From positions 2,972,501 to 3,036,500 of the forward strand of contig NC_003280.10 of NCBI RefSeq assembly GCF_000002985.6: 64,000 nucleotides of DNA. Direction: 5' to 3'. Below the pieces are notes generated by a model. The model was not told where the DNA came from. It was given only the letters and a program-made list of their open reading frames with translations, and made no database searches. The DNA is from Caenorhabditis elegans. Lineage: Eukaryota; Nematoda; Chromadorea; Rhabditida; Rhabditidae. Below are positions 21,850 through 33,350 of this stretch, one piece after another. Both the position numbers and the translations under genes were made by a program. The first letter of the stretch is position 1; every line of letters begins with the position of its first letter.

Positions 21850-24420
21850 TAAGTTTTAGTGACGTCATCATTTTTTCTTAGATGTTAAGTTTTCAAACGT
21901 CCATATCTTTACAGCCAATGAAGTTATCAAAAAGTTGTCAACAAACAAAATGTAGGAAATTTTACGTAGATTATTATGCTAGTTAACAAATTTCTGATAG
22001 CTTAAGTACCTGCAGAGATCTACCAGTTTCAAATTTGATGCCAAAATTTTTTAGGCTTAAATTTTTTTTAAAAGAGATTTCTGTAATTCTCCCTTTTTGT
22101 CATGTTTCCCTTACTCAAAGTTTACCGTCAATTTTGTTAAATTCACTCCAAAATTTCGAAAACTTTTCACTTTTAACTTTCATCCTTTTGACTTCTTTTT
22201 GGCTATGCCGCCAACCAGTTTTTCCGTGAAGGCCACCGCTGCCAACCGAATTTCCTTTTTTTTTTTAAATTTTGCAACTTTCAATTTGATCTTCTTTTGA
22301 AAACGGTACTCTATCGAGATTTGATCTACTAAAACCTCATTAGCCTCCTCCCCCTTGCAGAGATCTTTGATGTCTCCGTCTCTTACTCTCTCGCTCTCTC
22401 GCTTTCGGAGGCGTCGTGGTCATTCTTCAGTCTTCGAACGCTTGTCAGTTGGTGTGCGTTTTTCATGGAAATTTTATTAGAGTCATTTTAACATTTTGGT
22501 TTACATAGTGGAAATGTTCTTGAACCGGAAATTCCAGGAAAAAATTTTTTCGACGTTTCGAAAAATTTCGCAACATTTTTCAAATTTTTATTTTTCTGCC
22601 AATCCTTCCAATTATTTCTGTGTTATCTGATCTAGATTTATAAACAAATTGTGCATCTCAACGTCTCAATAATGATTTATTATGGGAACAGCTGCCCAAC
22701 GGACTCTTTGCCGCCTCACATTACAACGGGTGACCTCTTCTCATCTTTCTGTTGGTATCTTGTGCGGCAGAATAGATGTCGAAACATTTGTTGGTTATAA
22801 TAGTAGCAAATTATTTCGGCAACATTTTGTTAATTGGCAACGTTTTGCTAGCTATTTTCGCTTTGGAGTTATGCTAGTTTTAGTGATGTCCTTTCTTTCT
22901 CAGATTTGTTTTTTGACTCACTGCTTTTGTAACCGGTATAACTCGGCCAGTTGAAAAGATTTAAAAAATTGTCAAAATAACGAAATGTAGCAAATTTTGT
23001 AATTTATATTTTGTTAGTTGACAACTTTTTGATAACTACATTTTTTTCGGAATTATGCGGGTTTTAGTGACGTCATAATTTTTTAGCCATTATGTTTTCA
23101 AGCGTTCATATTTTCTCGGCTAAAGATATTAAAAAATTGTCAATTAACAAAATGTAGCAAATTTTTTGGGTAATATTTTGTTAGTTGACGGTTTTTTGAT
23201 ATATATTTTTATTTCGGAGTTATACGGGTTTTAGTGACGTCATCAAGTTTCTCACCTAGATTTTTGCTACTAAACTTTCAAACGTTCATATTTCCTCAGC
23301 TAATGAACTTATAACGAAGTTGTCAACTAACAAAATGTAGCAAATTTTCTGGGCAATATTTGTTTAGTTGACAACTTTTTTGTAAGCGCTTTTTTTAGAG
23401 TTATACGGGTTTCAGTAACGTTATACCTCTTCCCCTCGAGCGATTTTAACTATCGATTTTTAAACGTCCATATTTTACACCCCAGTACAGCTGTCAATAT
23501 ATTGTCAGCCAATAAAATGTAGGCAATTTTATGGGCTGCATTTTGTTGGTTGAAAATTTTTTGATAGGTATTTTTGTTTCGGAGTTATACTAGTTTTAGT
23601 GACGTCATTTCTTTCCCAGCTTTTTTAAACTCACTGCTTTTGTAACCGGTATAACTTGCCCAGTTAAAAAGATTTTAAAAATTCATAAAATTACAGAATA
23701 TAGTGTGAGAGGTCAGTTCTATACTGCCTCTCGGTTTCTATTTATCAAGTGCCCTTGATCATTGCCATCTGTCAACGACAGTTGGTGGGGTGAGAGAGCA
23801 CGAGAGAATAGAAACATTCTATTCTATGAGAATTAACATCATTCTATCGGGAGGCTGGGAGACGGACACCCGTCCTTCTCCCCCTCCTCTCAATAAACAT
23901 ATCGATATAAAAGTATGTTTTTCTATTATTTTATCTACGAGATCTGGCACGATCGCGTACGGTAACAATAGCAAATTTTGTAAATTACATTTTGTTAGTT
24001 GACAACTTTTTGATAGCTACATTCATTTCGGAGTTATACGGGTTTTAGTAACGTCATAATTTTTACTGACTTTTTAAACGTTCATATCTCCGCGGCTATT
24101 GCAGTTATTAAAATTCTGTCTACTAACAAAATGTAGCAAATTTAAAGCGCAATATTTTGTAAATTAACAACTTTTATGTACCTTTTACCATTTTCAAGAT
24201 ACAACAGGTTTAGTGACGTCATCATTTTTTTTCGTTTGGCCGATACTCCTCTAACTTAAAACACCCATATTTCCTTAACCAATAATATTACAAAAAAATT
24301 GTCAATTGACAAAATGTTACAAATTTTATGAACAGCATTTTGTTAGTTGTAAATTTTTAATTACCTTTAGTGCTTCTTGAGATACATCAGTTTTCAGTGA
24401 CGTCATCATTTTTCTCTCGT
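21850..24420. repeat. long array of hairpin-forming repeat units
   Basis: At least ten units at 169-182 bp spacing (for example 22970, 23139, 23321 and 23503). Each has GTTGTCAACTAACAAAATG, GTAGCAAATTTT, then TTTTGTTAGTTGACAACTTT, which is an internal inverted repeat, and then GTTTTAGTGACGTCATC. No gene is seen. Short interruptions at 22330-22640 and 23690-23960 are non-repetitive but show no supported coding frame. Confidence 0.8.
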
Positions 24421-24754
24421 TTTTTAAAAATTTAATCCAACAGTTGTCCTTTTCTTCTTCTTATCTTTTCAATCTTCTCTCTTACATTTAATTTTCCGTC
24501 TAACTTTTTCCATTTTTCAGCTACACCGCTCCCACTTGCCACCTCATACCGGATATCTATTCGCTTAAAAAAAAAGTGAAATAGATTGGATTTTAAGCAA
24601 AAATTGCTTAACTTAATTGAAATTTAAAATATAGGTGAGTGAGTATGAATTCGAGAATATTTTTTAAAAAGAATTCTGAAACATTAGCGGAAATTGAACC
24701 TGTGCGGTTTTCCGCGCCACTTTTACGAAATTTATCGAATTTTTTCAAAAAAAT

Positions 24755-24832
24755 GTACAAGTGGCGCAGTGGACTTCGCGGATGTTTACCCTTGGTTTAG
24801 AAGGCCGAGGATTCCATCCCCGCGGCGGTAGA
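24755..24832 (+). other. tRNA-like sequence, isolated copy
   Basis: GTGGCGCAGTGGAC matches an A-box and GAGGATTCCATCCCC a B-box-like block 40-50 bases on. It resembles the repeats clustered at 51.7-55.8 kb. I could not fold a normal cloverleaf, so it is not called a tRNA gene. Confidence 0.4.
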
Positions 24833-25310
24833 ATTTTTTTTTGAAACTTGAAAATTTAACTTTTGTCATACCGAATCTATTCAAAAATTGTTAACTGAAA
24901 GTTGTTCGGAAATATTTAATTTCTGGTTAAAAACTTGTCAATTGACAGTTTTTTTTTCAAAATCATACCGAATCTATTCAAAAACTGTCAGCTGACAAAT
25001 TACAAGTGATTTTTCTGAAATTTTTTTTGGAAATTTTTCAGAAATTTGTTCAAAATTGATTGTTTCTTGGTTAACAATTTTCTAAACTTAAAAAATTTTT
25101 TGGAACATTGTTTTTGTCAGCTGACAATGTCTTCACAATTACCTCCTACCGCATATCTATTCACAATATTCTCCATTAATTTGGTAATATTGCTCCCCCC
25201 CCCCCACAACTGTTCTCGGTCTCGCCACGACTTTGTATTTAAAAACTGGCGATTTGGGTCTCGCCACGATTCTTGCTTCTCTTGGCACGACCTAAACGTA
25301 GATCAAAGTG

Positions 25311-25773
25311 TGACGTCACTTTTTTTCTGATAAAAAACCAAGTGTGACGTCACTTTTTTTTGAAAGCTAAGGGTGACGTCACTTTTTTGCCGAAAACCAA
25401 ATGTGACGTCACTTTTTTTTTTTGAAAACCAAGTGTGACGTCACTTTTTTTGCCGAAAACCAAGTGTGACGTCACTTTTTTTTTTGCCGAAAACCAAGTG
25501 TGACGTCACTTTTTTAGACGAAAACCAAGTGTGACGTCACTTTTTTAGACGAAAACCAAATGTGACGTCACTTTTTTTTTTTTGAAAACCAAGTGTGACG
25601 TCACTTTTTTTGCCGAAAACCAAGTGTGACGTCACTTTTTTTGCCGAAAACCAAGTGTGACGTCACTTTTTTTTGCCGAAAACCAAGTGTGACGTCACTT
25701 TTTTCGAAAGCTAAAGGTGACGTCACTTTTTTTATAAACCGATTTAAAAATGAAAACCGAGTGTGACGTCACC
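25311..25773. repeat. tandem array of 15 TGACGTCA (CRE) sites
   Basis: Fifteen perfect palindromic TGACGTCA cores occur in tandem units of about 28-35 bp, typically GAAAACCAAGTGTGACGTCA then C and a T tract. The core is the cAMP response element bound by CREB/ATF bZIP factors. The array ends about 420 bp before the ATG at 26189. Length changes are confined mostly to the T tract, while the palindrome does not vary. Confidence 0.9.
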
Positions 25774-25786
25774 TTTTTAACGAAAA

Positions 25787-25870
25787 TTTGAATTTCCCGC
25801 CAAACATTTTTCTCATAAAATTTGAATTTCCCCCGAAAAATGTGCACAGAAATTTTGAATTTTCCGCCGG
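25787..25870. repeat. GAATTTCCCGCC short repeat
   Basis: Three spaced copies of AAAATTTGAATTTCCCGCC-like sequence, the same family as the longer array at 58370-58620. The core TTTCCCGCC matches an E2F site. Confidence 0.55.
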
Positions 25871-26188
25871 CAAAAAGTCAAAGGGAAATTTATATTGCAA
25901 AAAAAAACGTTCACGTAAATTTTTCTTATTCAACGTGAGGCTGGTCGTCGTCCAGAAAAAACAATTTCTTCAAAACGTAAAATATTTCCGCGTGGCCTCT
26001 GAGCACTATTCAACGTCAGCCAAAATTTTTCTCGAAATTTTTAGTTCTTCCTCTTGTCGTGGCGCGAAAACAGGTATTTTTTTAAGGTCTTAATGTTTTT
26101 TTAAACTGTAGGCAGGCACATTTCCAGGCCTGCCTACCTGGCTTTTTTCATCGTTTTCCGTTAAAACTTACGTTTTTTTTTGCAGAAA

Positions 26189-28033
26189 ATGGCCGAAGAC
26201 ACACCAATCTTTGGATTCTTCTCCCGTCAGGTGAAAACCGAGCAGCTTGTGCCGGAAATTAAAGAAGAAGTGAAGGCCCAGAAGCACACCGAGCAACCGC
26301 TCACCGTCATACGCCCGCTCTACACAATCCCCCGCCCGATGTCGCCGGTTCCGGAGCTCAAAACCAAGGTTAAGCTGAGCTTGAAGGCTTTCAATAGATG
26401 TAAAAAGCAGGATTTCGATGCTCTTTCGAGCAGTGACAAGCTGAAAGTCCGGAAGCTCATCTTCCACATGATGGAAAAGAGGCGATATATGTGGAAGGGA
26501 ATCATTGACCGCGGGAAGAAAAAGAACTGGACCATTTTTGGAGCCGAGCTTCAGCAGAGGAGTGGACTGGCTTTTAGTGGTAAGTTTTTTTTTACTTAAA
26601 AGACGAAAAATTATTAATTCTTCAATAATTCCATGTATTTTCAGTGAACGAGATCATCAAAATCTGGACTCGAGGCCAAGCGGAGCTCCGTCGCCGGCTC
26701 AAAGTTTGCATCCGGAACGATCGCCTGAACAAGTCGGCCACCGAACTGAAGCTTCACGAATGGGAGCTCTACCCACGGATTCGGTACTATCGGGCTGAGC
26801 TCGAGGAGTATGAGCAGACGCTGAGAAGGAGAACAGATGAAGCTGGGGATGGCATTCAGTACGACGGAACGTTCCCGGTTGTCGTGACGTTGGAGGATTC
26901 GGATGAGGAGAAGGATGAAGAAGTTGATAGTGGGATTGTTATGGATGATATGGATGAGACTATGGATGAACCAATGGAAGTCGACGAAAGGTTAGTTGAT
27001 CAGTTTTCCGAGCAACTATTTAATAAGACAATTTACAGTCACGACGTCCAGGATCTCCCTCAACTCCAAAAAGATCCTTCCCCAGTTCCAACTGCACCTG
27101 ATGTCACGTCCGAGTCGCCAGCAACACCTCAACCTTCTCCACCAGCCGTCACACCTCCTCCTCCACGACTTTTGCCGGCCGCCACGACCGAGTCACACCA
27201 GACAGAGCCAGTCTTGCCACGTGTTGGAGCCCTACTAATCCTTGTACCAGAAACTGCTAGGCAGGGGTCAGTAAGCTCGGGGACATCGGAGAGCTCAAAT
27301 GGATCGGTGTATGGAAATCAGAGTTTGGTGAGTGGTTTTTTTTTGCTATTTTGTTTGAGAAGCCGTAAGATTTTGGCTGCTGTTGTCTATAGGGCTCCAC
27401 AGTAGCCGACATCTTGCGGGCTCCATGTGCCTTTCGAAGAAGCTGCGCGTGATGTCGTTTGCTTTTGTAGTGCTCCACAGCGGGCGAGATCTTGCAGGCT
27501 TAAAAGGCTTTACCTAGAATATACTACGGAACCTCTGAGGTGTCGGACGCTAATTTAGTACCATTCAGCATCCGACACCTTGCGGTTCTTGACAGTGTCG
27601 CCCTATGATAAACTATTGAACCTGTGAGGTGTCGGCCGCTTTAGAGGCGCTGAGCAGTGCTGGCAGTTAACCGCTTTTAAGGATAGCTGTAGAATGAGAC
27701 TGTAAAGTGTCAGTGGCTTGAGTGTTCCAAAGCAGCCGACATCTCGCAGGCTCTATCGCTACCTGTGAAATGTCGGCTGCTTTTAAAAGCCGTGCGATGT
27801 CAGCCGCCAACCACAAACCTTCAACCTTTTTCTATTTCAGAGCCCACAGCGAAACGGCAAGAAATATCACCCAAGCGATTCAAAGGGCAATCGAAAAGAA
27901 CCCGGCAAAGGAGCGCATCATCAAAAACGCGATGGAATGTTTGCTGGAGACGTTCTACGCCGGCACGTACGATCACCTGGACACGCTCTACGAAGACATG
28001 TTGGTCAGGCAACGGGCCATGGAGCACCAATAA
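26189..28033 (+). CDS. LIN-8-like protein, copy 2 (4 exons; last splice uncertain)
   Basis: Exons: 26189-26579, 26645-26990, 27039-about 27266 or 27327, and 27841-28033. The ATG follows TTTTTTTTGCAG. The MADF-like region has LKVRKLIFHMMEKRRYMW, WTIFGAELQQRSGLAFS, VNEIIKIWTRGQAELRRRL and WELYPRIRYYRAELEEYE. An acidic stretch and a proline/threonine-rich linker follow. The C-terminal block reads NPAKERIIKNAMECLLETFY. The strongest donor after exon 3 (TTTG|GTGAGT, 27327) is phase 0 and would put that conserved block out of frame; the weaker donor GG|GTCAGT (27266) keeps it in frame and is the model preferred here. First gene of a closely spaced same-strand cluster. Probably a nuclear protein; the LIN-8/lido family call was not searched. 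Confidence 0.75.
27395..27815. repeat. GTCGGCTGC minisatellite in last intron of copy 2
   Basis: Diverged GCCGACATCTTGCGGGCTC and TGTCGGCTGC units in both orientations fill the last intron of the second LIN-8-like gene. Confidence 0.6.
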
Positions 28034-28363
28034 TTTTTGAATTTATTTGATTTTTCTTCACTTTAATTTTCGCTTTTTTCTTTAGCACGGAACGGTTTCT
28101 CATTGTTTTTTCTCTTTTTCTGATCGTTATACAAAAAAAAATTTATTCATATTATTTGATCTACTTTTTTTGCTCTTTTCAAAGGGTTGCAACATGCCCC
28201 TCTCATTTCTCTACGTCTCTCATTTTCTCACACTCTATCACCGGCCTTCCCGGGAGGCAACTGCGTTGACCTTATCGATATGTTGTGTATTTGAACGGCA
28301 GATCCATTCTCACAAGTCTCTCTCATCTCTTCTAATATTATTCCAGTTCCAGCGATTCAAAAC

Positions 28364-29763
28364 ATGCTCAATATCAAGCAAGAAGGCGTCGTCGCGGATG
28401 CTCCACGAGCTCTCACCCCGATCCCTCCATTCATCCATCATGTTTCTATGGAGGAGTACATGGGTATGGAGCTGAACAGTGTGTACGAGGAGGCGACAAA
28501 GGATTCGGCTCTCAAGAAAGTGGTCCTGGATTTGCTGAAGGATCGGAAGGCGATGTGGGCGCCGGCAGCAAAGCCCAGCGAGGACAAGTGGCAGAAGCTG
28601 GGAGCCGAGGTGTTCTCGAGGACGGGGAAGGTTGTTAGTGGTGAGTTTTAGATTTTTTGAGCCAGCTTTAGCGACTTTCTGATCAACTTTAGTCTACCGC
28701 AACTTCAAATTTATCCAACTTTACCCAGCTTCAGCGACTTCTCCGCTATCTCTGGAGATTTTCTGACGAACTTTAGCGAACTTCAGAAACTCTATTCAAC
28801 CTTAATAGCTTTCCAACTGACTTTGGCAACTTCCCGGCCAACTGTAGAGTCAAGCAACTTGTCCGCAAACATTGTCCAACTCTACCCAGCTTAACCCAAA
28901 TTTCCCCAACTCTACCCAACTTTAGCATCTGTTTAATTAGCTTTGACAATTTTCCGATAAAATTTAGAGCCCTCAACTTTACCCAACTTTACTTAACTCT
29001 ACCTAACTTTTACAATATTTCAGTCACCCAGCTTCGCCGAATGCTCGTCTCATCAAAACACGTGCTCAAAACCAAGATGTCCCATTGCATCAAGGTCAAA
29101 AAAATGGATCGTGTCTCCACCGAGGCCTACCTTCAGAATTGGGAGTTCTACCGACACTTCCGCTATTACCGTGAGACCCTCGGACAGTTTGAGGCCAACC
29201 TCCGCGGCGAACAATGGACCGGAGAGGATCAGCCGGCCGACGATGATGACGATATCATCTATGATGGGATTTTCGAGGTGGAGATGGTTGATAGGTAGGC
29301 TGGAATTTTAAGAGATTTACCTTTTAAAAATGTTTTGTATTTCAGAACCCGCGAAGCTCAGCCAGCGGAGAATCAAGGGAATCAAGAAGAGTACCATGTC
29401 GAGGAGGTCCCGTATGCTCAGGAAGAGCAGGTTTATGAGAATCAGCAGCAGAATCAGCAGACCTACCCAATGCACGGCGGAAGTCCCTCGAGCGACTACT
29501 CCACAATCTCGGCTCACTCTCTCAAACGCCGTCGCTCCACCACCGTCGACTCTACCGCCGAGCAAATCGGTGAAGAAATTGACCGACTCATTCAGCTGTA
29601 CCCGCAGCGTGAGATGCTCATTAGGCAGGCGTTCTTCAAAACTATCTTTGCGTTGGAGGATGAGACGGTGGAATTTTCGAATCTCGGGGATTTATTCGAG
29701 GATCTCGCCGAACAGGAGAACTTTAAGAGGCGCCGACGAAGCAGGGCTCAGCGGCTGGAATAA
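28364..29763 (+). CDS. LIN-8-like protein, copy 3 (3 exons, 321 aa)
   Basis: Exons: 28364-28640, 29024-29294 and 29346-29763. It starts 331 bp after copy 2, with a TTCCAG acceptor 11 bp before the ATG. The N-terminus MLNIKQE is shared with copies 4-6 (MSLIKQE, MLSIKQE) and contains a KQE tripeptide that could be a SUMO site (inference). The MADF-like region includes LKKVVLDLLKDRKAMW, WQKLGAEVFSRTGKVVS and WEFYRHFRYYRETLGQFEAN. The C-terminal block is QREMLIRQAFFKTIFALEDE, followed by a basic RRRRSRAQR tail, a likely nuclear signal. Unlike copies 1, 2, 5 and 6, the last two coding segments are fused, so an intron is missing. Its 3' part is almost identical to copy 4. Confidence 0.85.
28655..29010. 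repeat. CCAACTTTA short repeat in intron 1 of copy 3
   Basis: Irregular units such as CCAACTTTACCCAGCTTCAG and GCGACTTT fill the intron. Low complexity, no function visible. Confidence 0.6.
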
Positions 29764-30017
29764 TAAATTTTATAACTTTTATTTAATTGCTATTTAATTT
29801 TCGTATCACGTCTCTCTTGCTTATGGATTCTTGATTTTTGATTCTTGATTCTTTGTCCAATTTCTCATATCACGCGGTCTCACTACTTCAGTAAATTTGA
29901 ATTCACTTTGTACTTTGCTTTTTTATTCGCAAAAATTGGCTCTTCAACTCCCAGTATCATTTTCTATGCTCTTTTGCTCTTTCAATTTTAACCCCATAGC
30001 CCAGAATTCCAGAGCCC

Positions 30018-31226
30018 ATGTCCCTCATCAAGCAGGAGCACATGAATCCCCCACCACGCACCATCACCCCACTACCACCGCCGACACACCAGATTACAAT
30101 CGAGGAGTATAAGGAAAGGGTGAAGAGGGACTATTACCGGAACGCCACAAAAGACACGAGTCTGAAGAAGGTTGTGCTCTCGCTGATCAAGGATCGTCCA
30201 GGGATGTGGCAGAACGGCAATCGGTTTCAGCTTGAGAACTGGCGAGAACTGGGAGTTGATGTGTATCAGAGGACTGGACAGATTGTTCGTGCTGAGTTAG
30301 GGGAAGTTTCAGGTCCCGTGAGGTGTCGGGATATACTTCGACGCCTCCTCTCTGCAACGGGATTCATGGGTCGTAGAAACTTACCGTACACGTTTGATAG
30401 CATGTCACCCCACTGTCGTACCATTGACAAGTGACGGCACACGTTTACCAAGGCTCCTTTCGAAAAGTTCCGATAATATTTTCCAGTTAACGACATGCAC
30501 AGGATGTTCGTGGTGGGAAAAGCCGTACTCAAACAGAAGATCACCGTCTGCATCCGGTACAAGAAATTGGATCGCGCCGCTACCGAGGCGGACCTCTGGA
30601 ATTGGGAGTTCTACCGTCACTTTCTCTACTACCGTGAGATGCTCGATCGGTTTGAGGCAAATCTTCGCGGCAAACAATGGACCGGAGAGGATCAGCCGAC
30701 CGACGACGATGACGATATCATCTGTGATGGGATTTTCGAGGTGGAGATGGTTGATAGGTAGGGGGATCTTTTTGAGATTCGTCTTTTAAAAAGAGTTGTG
30801 TTTTTCAGAACACGCGAAGCTAAGCAAGAGGAAAATCACGAGAATCACGAAGAGTACCACGTCGAGGAGGTCTCGTATGCTCAGGATGAGAACGTTTATG
30901 AGCATCAGCAGCAGAATCGGCAGAACTACCCAATGCACGGCGGAAGTCCCTCAAGCAACTACTCCACGATCTCGGTTGATTCTGTCAAACGCCGCCGCTC
31001 AACCACCGTCGACTCTACCGCCGAGCAAATCGGTGAAGAAATTGACCGACTCATTCAGCTGTACCCGCAGCGTGAGATGCTCATTAGGCAGGCGTTCTTC
31101 AAAACTATCTTTGCGTTGGAGGATGAGACGGTGGAATTTTCGAATCTCGGGGATTTATTCGAGGATCTCGCCGAACAGGAGAACTTTAAGAGGCGCCGAC
31201 GAAGCAGGGCTCAGCGGCTGGAATAA
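30018..31226 (+). CDS. LIN-8-like protein, copy 4 (3 exons, about 327 aa; altered donor)
   Basis: Exons: 30018-about 30312, 30487-30757 and 30809-31226. It starts 255 bp after copy 3 with AATTCCAG just before MSLIKQEH. Domains match copy 3: LKKVVLSLIKDRPGMW, WRELGVDVYQRTGQIV, WEFYRHFLYYREMLDRFEAN and the C-terminal QREMLIRQAFF block. At the point where copy 5 has GTG|GTAAGT, copy 4 reads GTG|CTGAGT, so the ancestral exon 1 donor is lost. A weak in-phase donor 21 bp further on (TCAG|GTCCCG) would keep the frame and add seven residues. The gene may therefore splice poorly. The last 280 coding bases and the 3' flank are nearly identical to copy 3. Confidence 0.75.
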
Positions 31227-31481
31227 TAAATTTTATAATTTTTATTTAATTGCTATTTAATTTTCGTATCACGTCTCTCTTGCTTATGGATTCTTGATTT
31301 TTGATCCAATTTTGTCATATCACGCGGTCTCACTACCTCGGTGGTAAATTTGAATTCACTTGTACTTTGCTTTTTGATTCGGAAAACTGGGTTCTTCAAC
31401 TCCCGATATTATTTTTCTCTTTACTTTATACTCTTCCATGCTCTTTCAACTTTAACCCCAAATTCCAGAGTTCCAGAGCAC

Positions 31482-33010
31482 ATGTCTCTTATCAAGCAGG
31501 AGCACATGCATCCCCCACCACGTGCCATCACCCCACTGCCTCCGGCGACACACCAGATCACATTGGAGGAGTATAAGGAGAGGGAGAAGAAGGACTATTA
31601 TCGAGATGCCACCAAGGACGCGAGTGTCAAGAAGGTTGTGCTCTCGCTGCTCAAGGATCATCCAGGGATGTGGCAGAACGGCAATCGGTTTCAGCCTGAA
31701 AAGTGGCGAGCACTGGGAGTTGATGTGTACCAGAGGACTGGGCAGATTGTTCGTGGTAAGTTGATAAGGTCCCGTGAGGTGTCGGGATATACTCCTTTCT
31801 GTCATTATGTCGCATGTCGTAGAGAGTGATTGTCTTTCATTTTGTCCGGGCGGTGGAAGATTAGTGACGTCACTTTGCTGTAACGGGAGGAGTGGGTCGT
31901 AAAGACATATCGTACACATTGAGTAGCAGAGGGATTCCACCCGTTTCCCGTACCAAGAAGGCAAAATGGGGTTATATGTAGAGTGACATCACTCCTCGGC
32001 CGTGGCTTTTTCTGGCACGTGTCCGCCTAAAAAAATTACGATAAAATTTTCCAGTGAATGACATGCGCAAGATGCTCGTGATGGGAAAATCCGTACTCAA
32101 AAAGAAGATCGCCATCTGCATCCGGGACAAGAAGTTGGACCGCGCCGCTACAGAGAAAGATCTCTGGTATTGGGAGTACTACCGTCACTTTCTCTACTAC
32201 CGTGAGACGCTCGGTCAGTTTGAGGCGAACCTTCGCGGCGAAGAATGGACCGGAGAAGATCAGATTCAGGATGAAGATGATATTATCTACGACGGGATGT
32301 TGGACGGTGATCTGAGTAATAGGTTAGTCGGGGTGCGAGGGTTCATTGAAGATATAGATGAAGCTTCAGCTCTCACAATTTCGCTGGACATGGTGCGGAC
32401 GACGATTATCAAGTGGAGGAGGTGCAGTATTCTGAGGCAGGATTTCGTAGACCTGAGAGTGTCCGAGGAGGGGATAGTTATTTCGGGCACGGGCCACCGC
32501 CGCAGATGGTTATGGGATCCTCGGCGAGCAACTTCTCGAGTGCTACGGTAAGCATACACCGGCTTGGCTTCTGGAAGGGGCCTACGGTGGATCATCAAAG
32601 GTCCGCCATAGGTCCCTTGAACAACGCTCGAGATATGGTTTCACAGACAGTTTTTTAGTCAAATCTGCCAATCAGCACGGTTTCCACGAGTCGTCACACG
32701 ACTAATTCTAAGCTTCTAATCTCCAAATTTCCAGCAATCGCACTCGCGAAACCGCAAGAGCAGCTCCATCGATCACACTGAAGTCGACCGCAGCGCCCAG
32801 CACATTGCCGAGCAAGCGAAACGGCTCTTCCTACAGTACCCTGAGAAGTCCAATCTGATTAGAGAGACGATGTTCAAGACGATCCTGGCGTTTGACGATC
32901 CGTCTGCCGATTATCAGAATGTCGGGGAGATATTCGACGACTTGGCGGCACAGGAGGCGGCGAAGAAGCGGAAAAGAGCGGAGAATCGGGCTCAGCGGGA
33001 ACAGCAGTGA
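31482..33010 (+). CDS. LIN-8-like protein, copy 5 (4 exons, 331 aa)
   Basis: Exons: 31482-31755, 32055-32322, 32370-32547 and 32735-33010. It starts 256 bp after copy 4; the acceptor GTTCCAG lies six bases before the ATG. The N-terminal third is very close to copy 4 (VKKVVLSLLKDHPGMW, WRALGVDVYQRTGQIV, WEYYRHFLYYRETLGQFEAN). Exon 3 is entered through an unusual acceptor, AAGCTTCAG, that follows no T tract, giving a 47-bp intron. The C-terminal block is NLIRETMFKTILAFDDPSAD with a basic KKRKRAENRAQR tail. Intron 1 carries a TCCCGTGAGGTGTCGGG-bearing repeat also seen in copy 4. Likely nuclear, same role as its neighbours. Confidence 0.85.
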
Positions 33011-33350
33011 AGCTTGTCGAATTTCTAAAAAAATCATGTTTTTCTTCGTTTTTTCACCGAATAATTTATTGAAATTAATTTATTTTTTGCATTCTTATGT
33101 GAGGTTTTTTCTTTATAACATCAGAAGCGTTGACTCAAAGTCCGCAAAATATCTTGTTTCTTTCTAGATTGACCTACAACCCGCGCATTTTACAACCTTC
33201 TCCCTTTATCTCTCTCTCTCTCTTCAAATTATCGATTTTTTCTGTGGCCGCGCGCGCGCGTCCATTCAATCTTTCGCATTCTTACCTTCCTTTCTCTCCG
33301 TCAGATCTTCTTCCTGTTCTTCCTTTTAACCTTTTACATTCTCAGAAACA

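Noticed and set aside
25311-25773. CRISPR-like regular repeat array
   Set aside because: Spacers are only T tracts and short shared sequence, not unique; the host is a eukaryote.
31452-31964. 170-codon minus-strand frame
   Set aside because: Antisense of exon 1 of LIN-8-like copy 5, which has clear paralogues on the plus strand.
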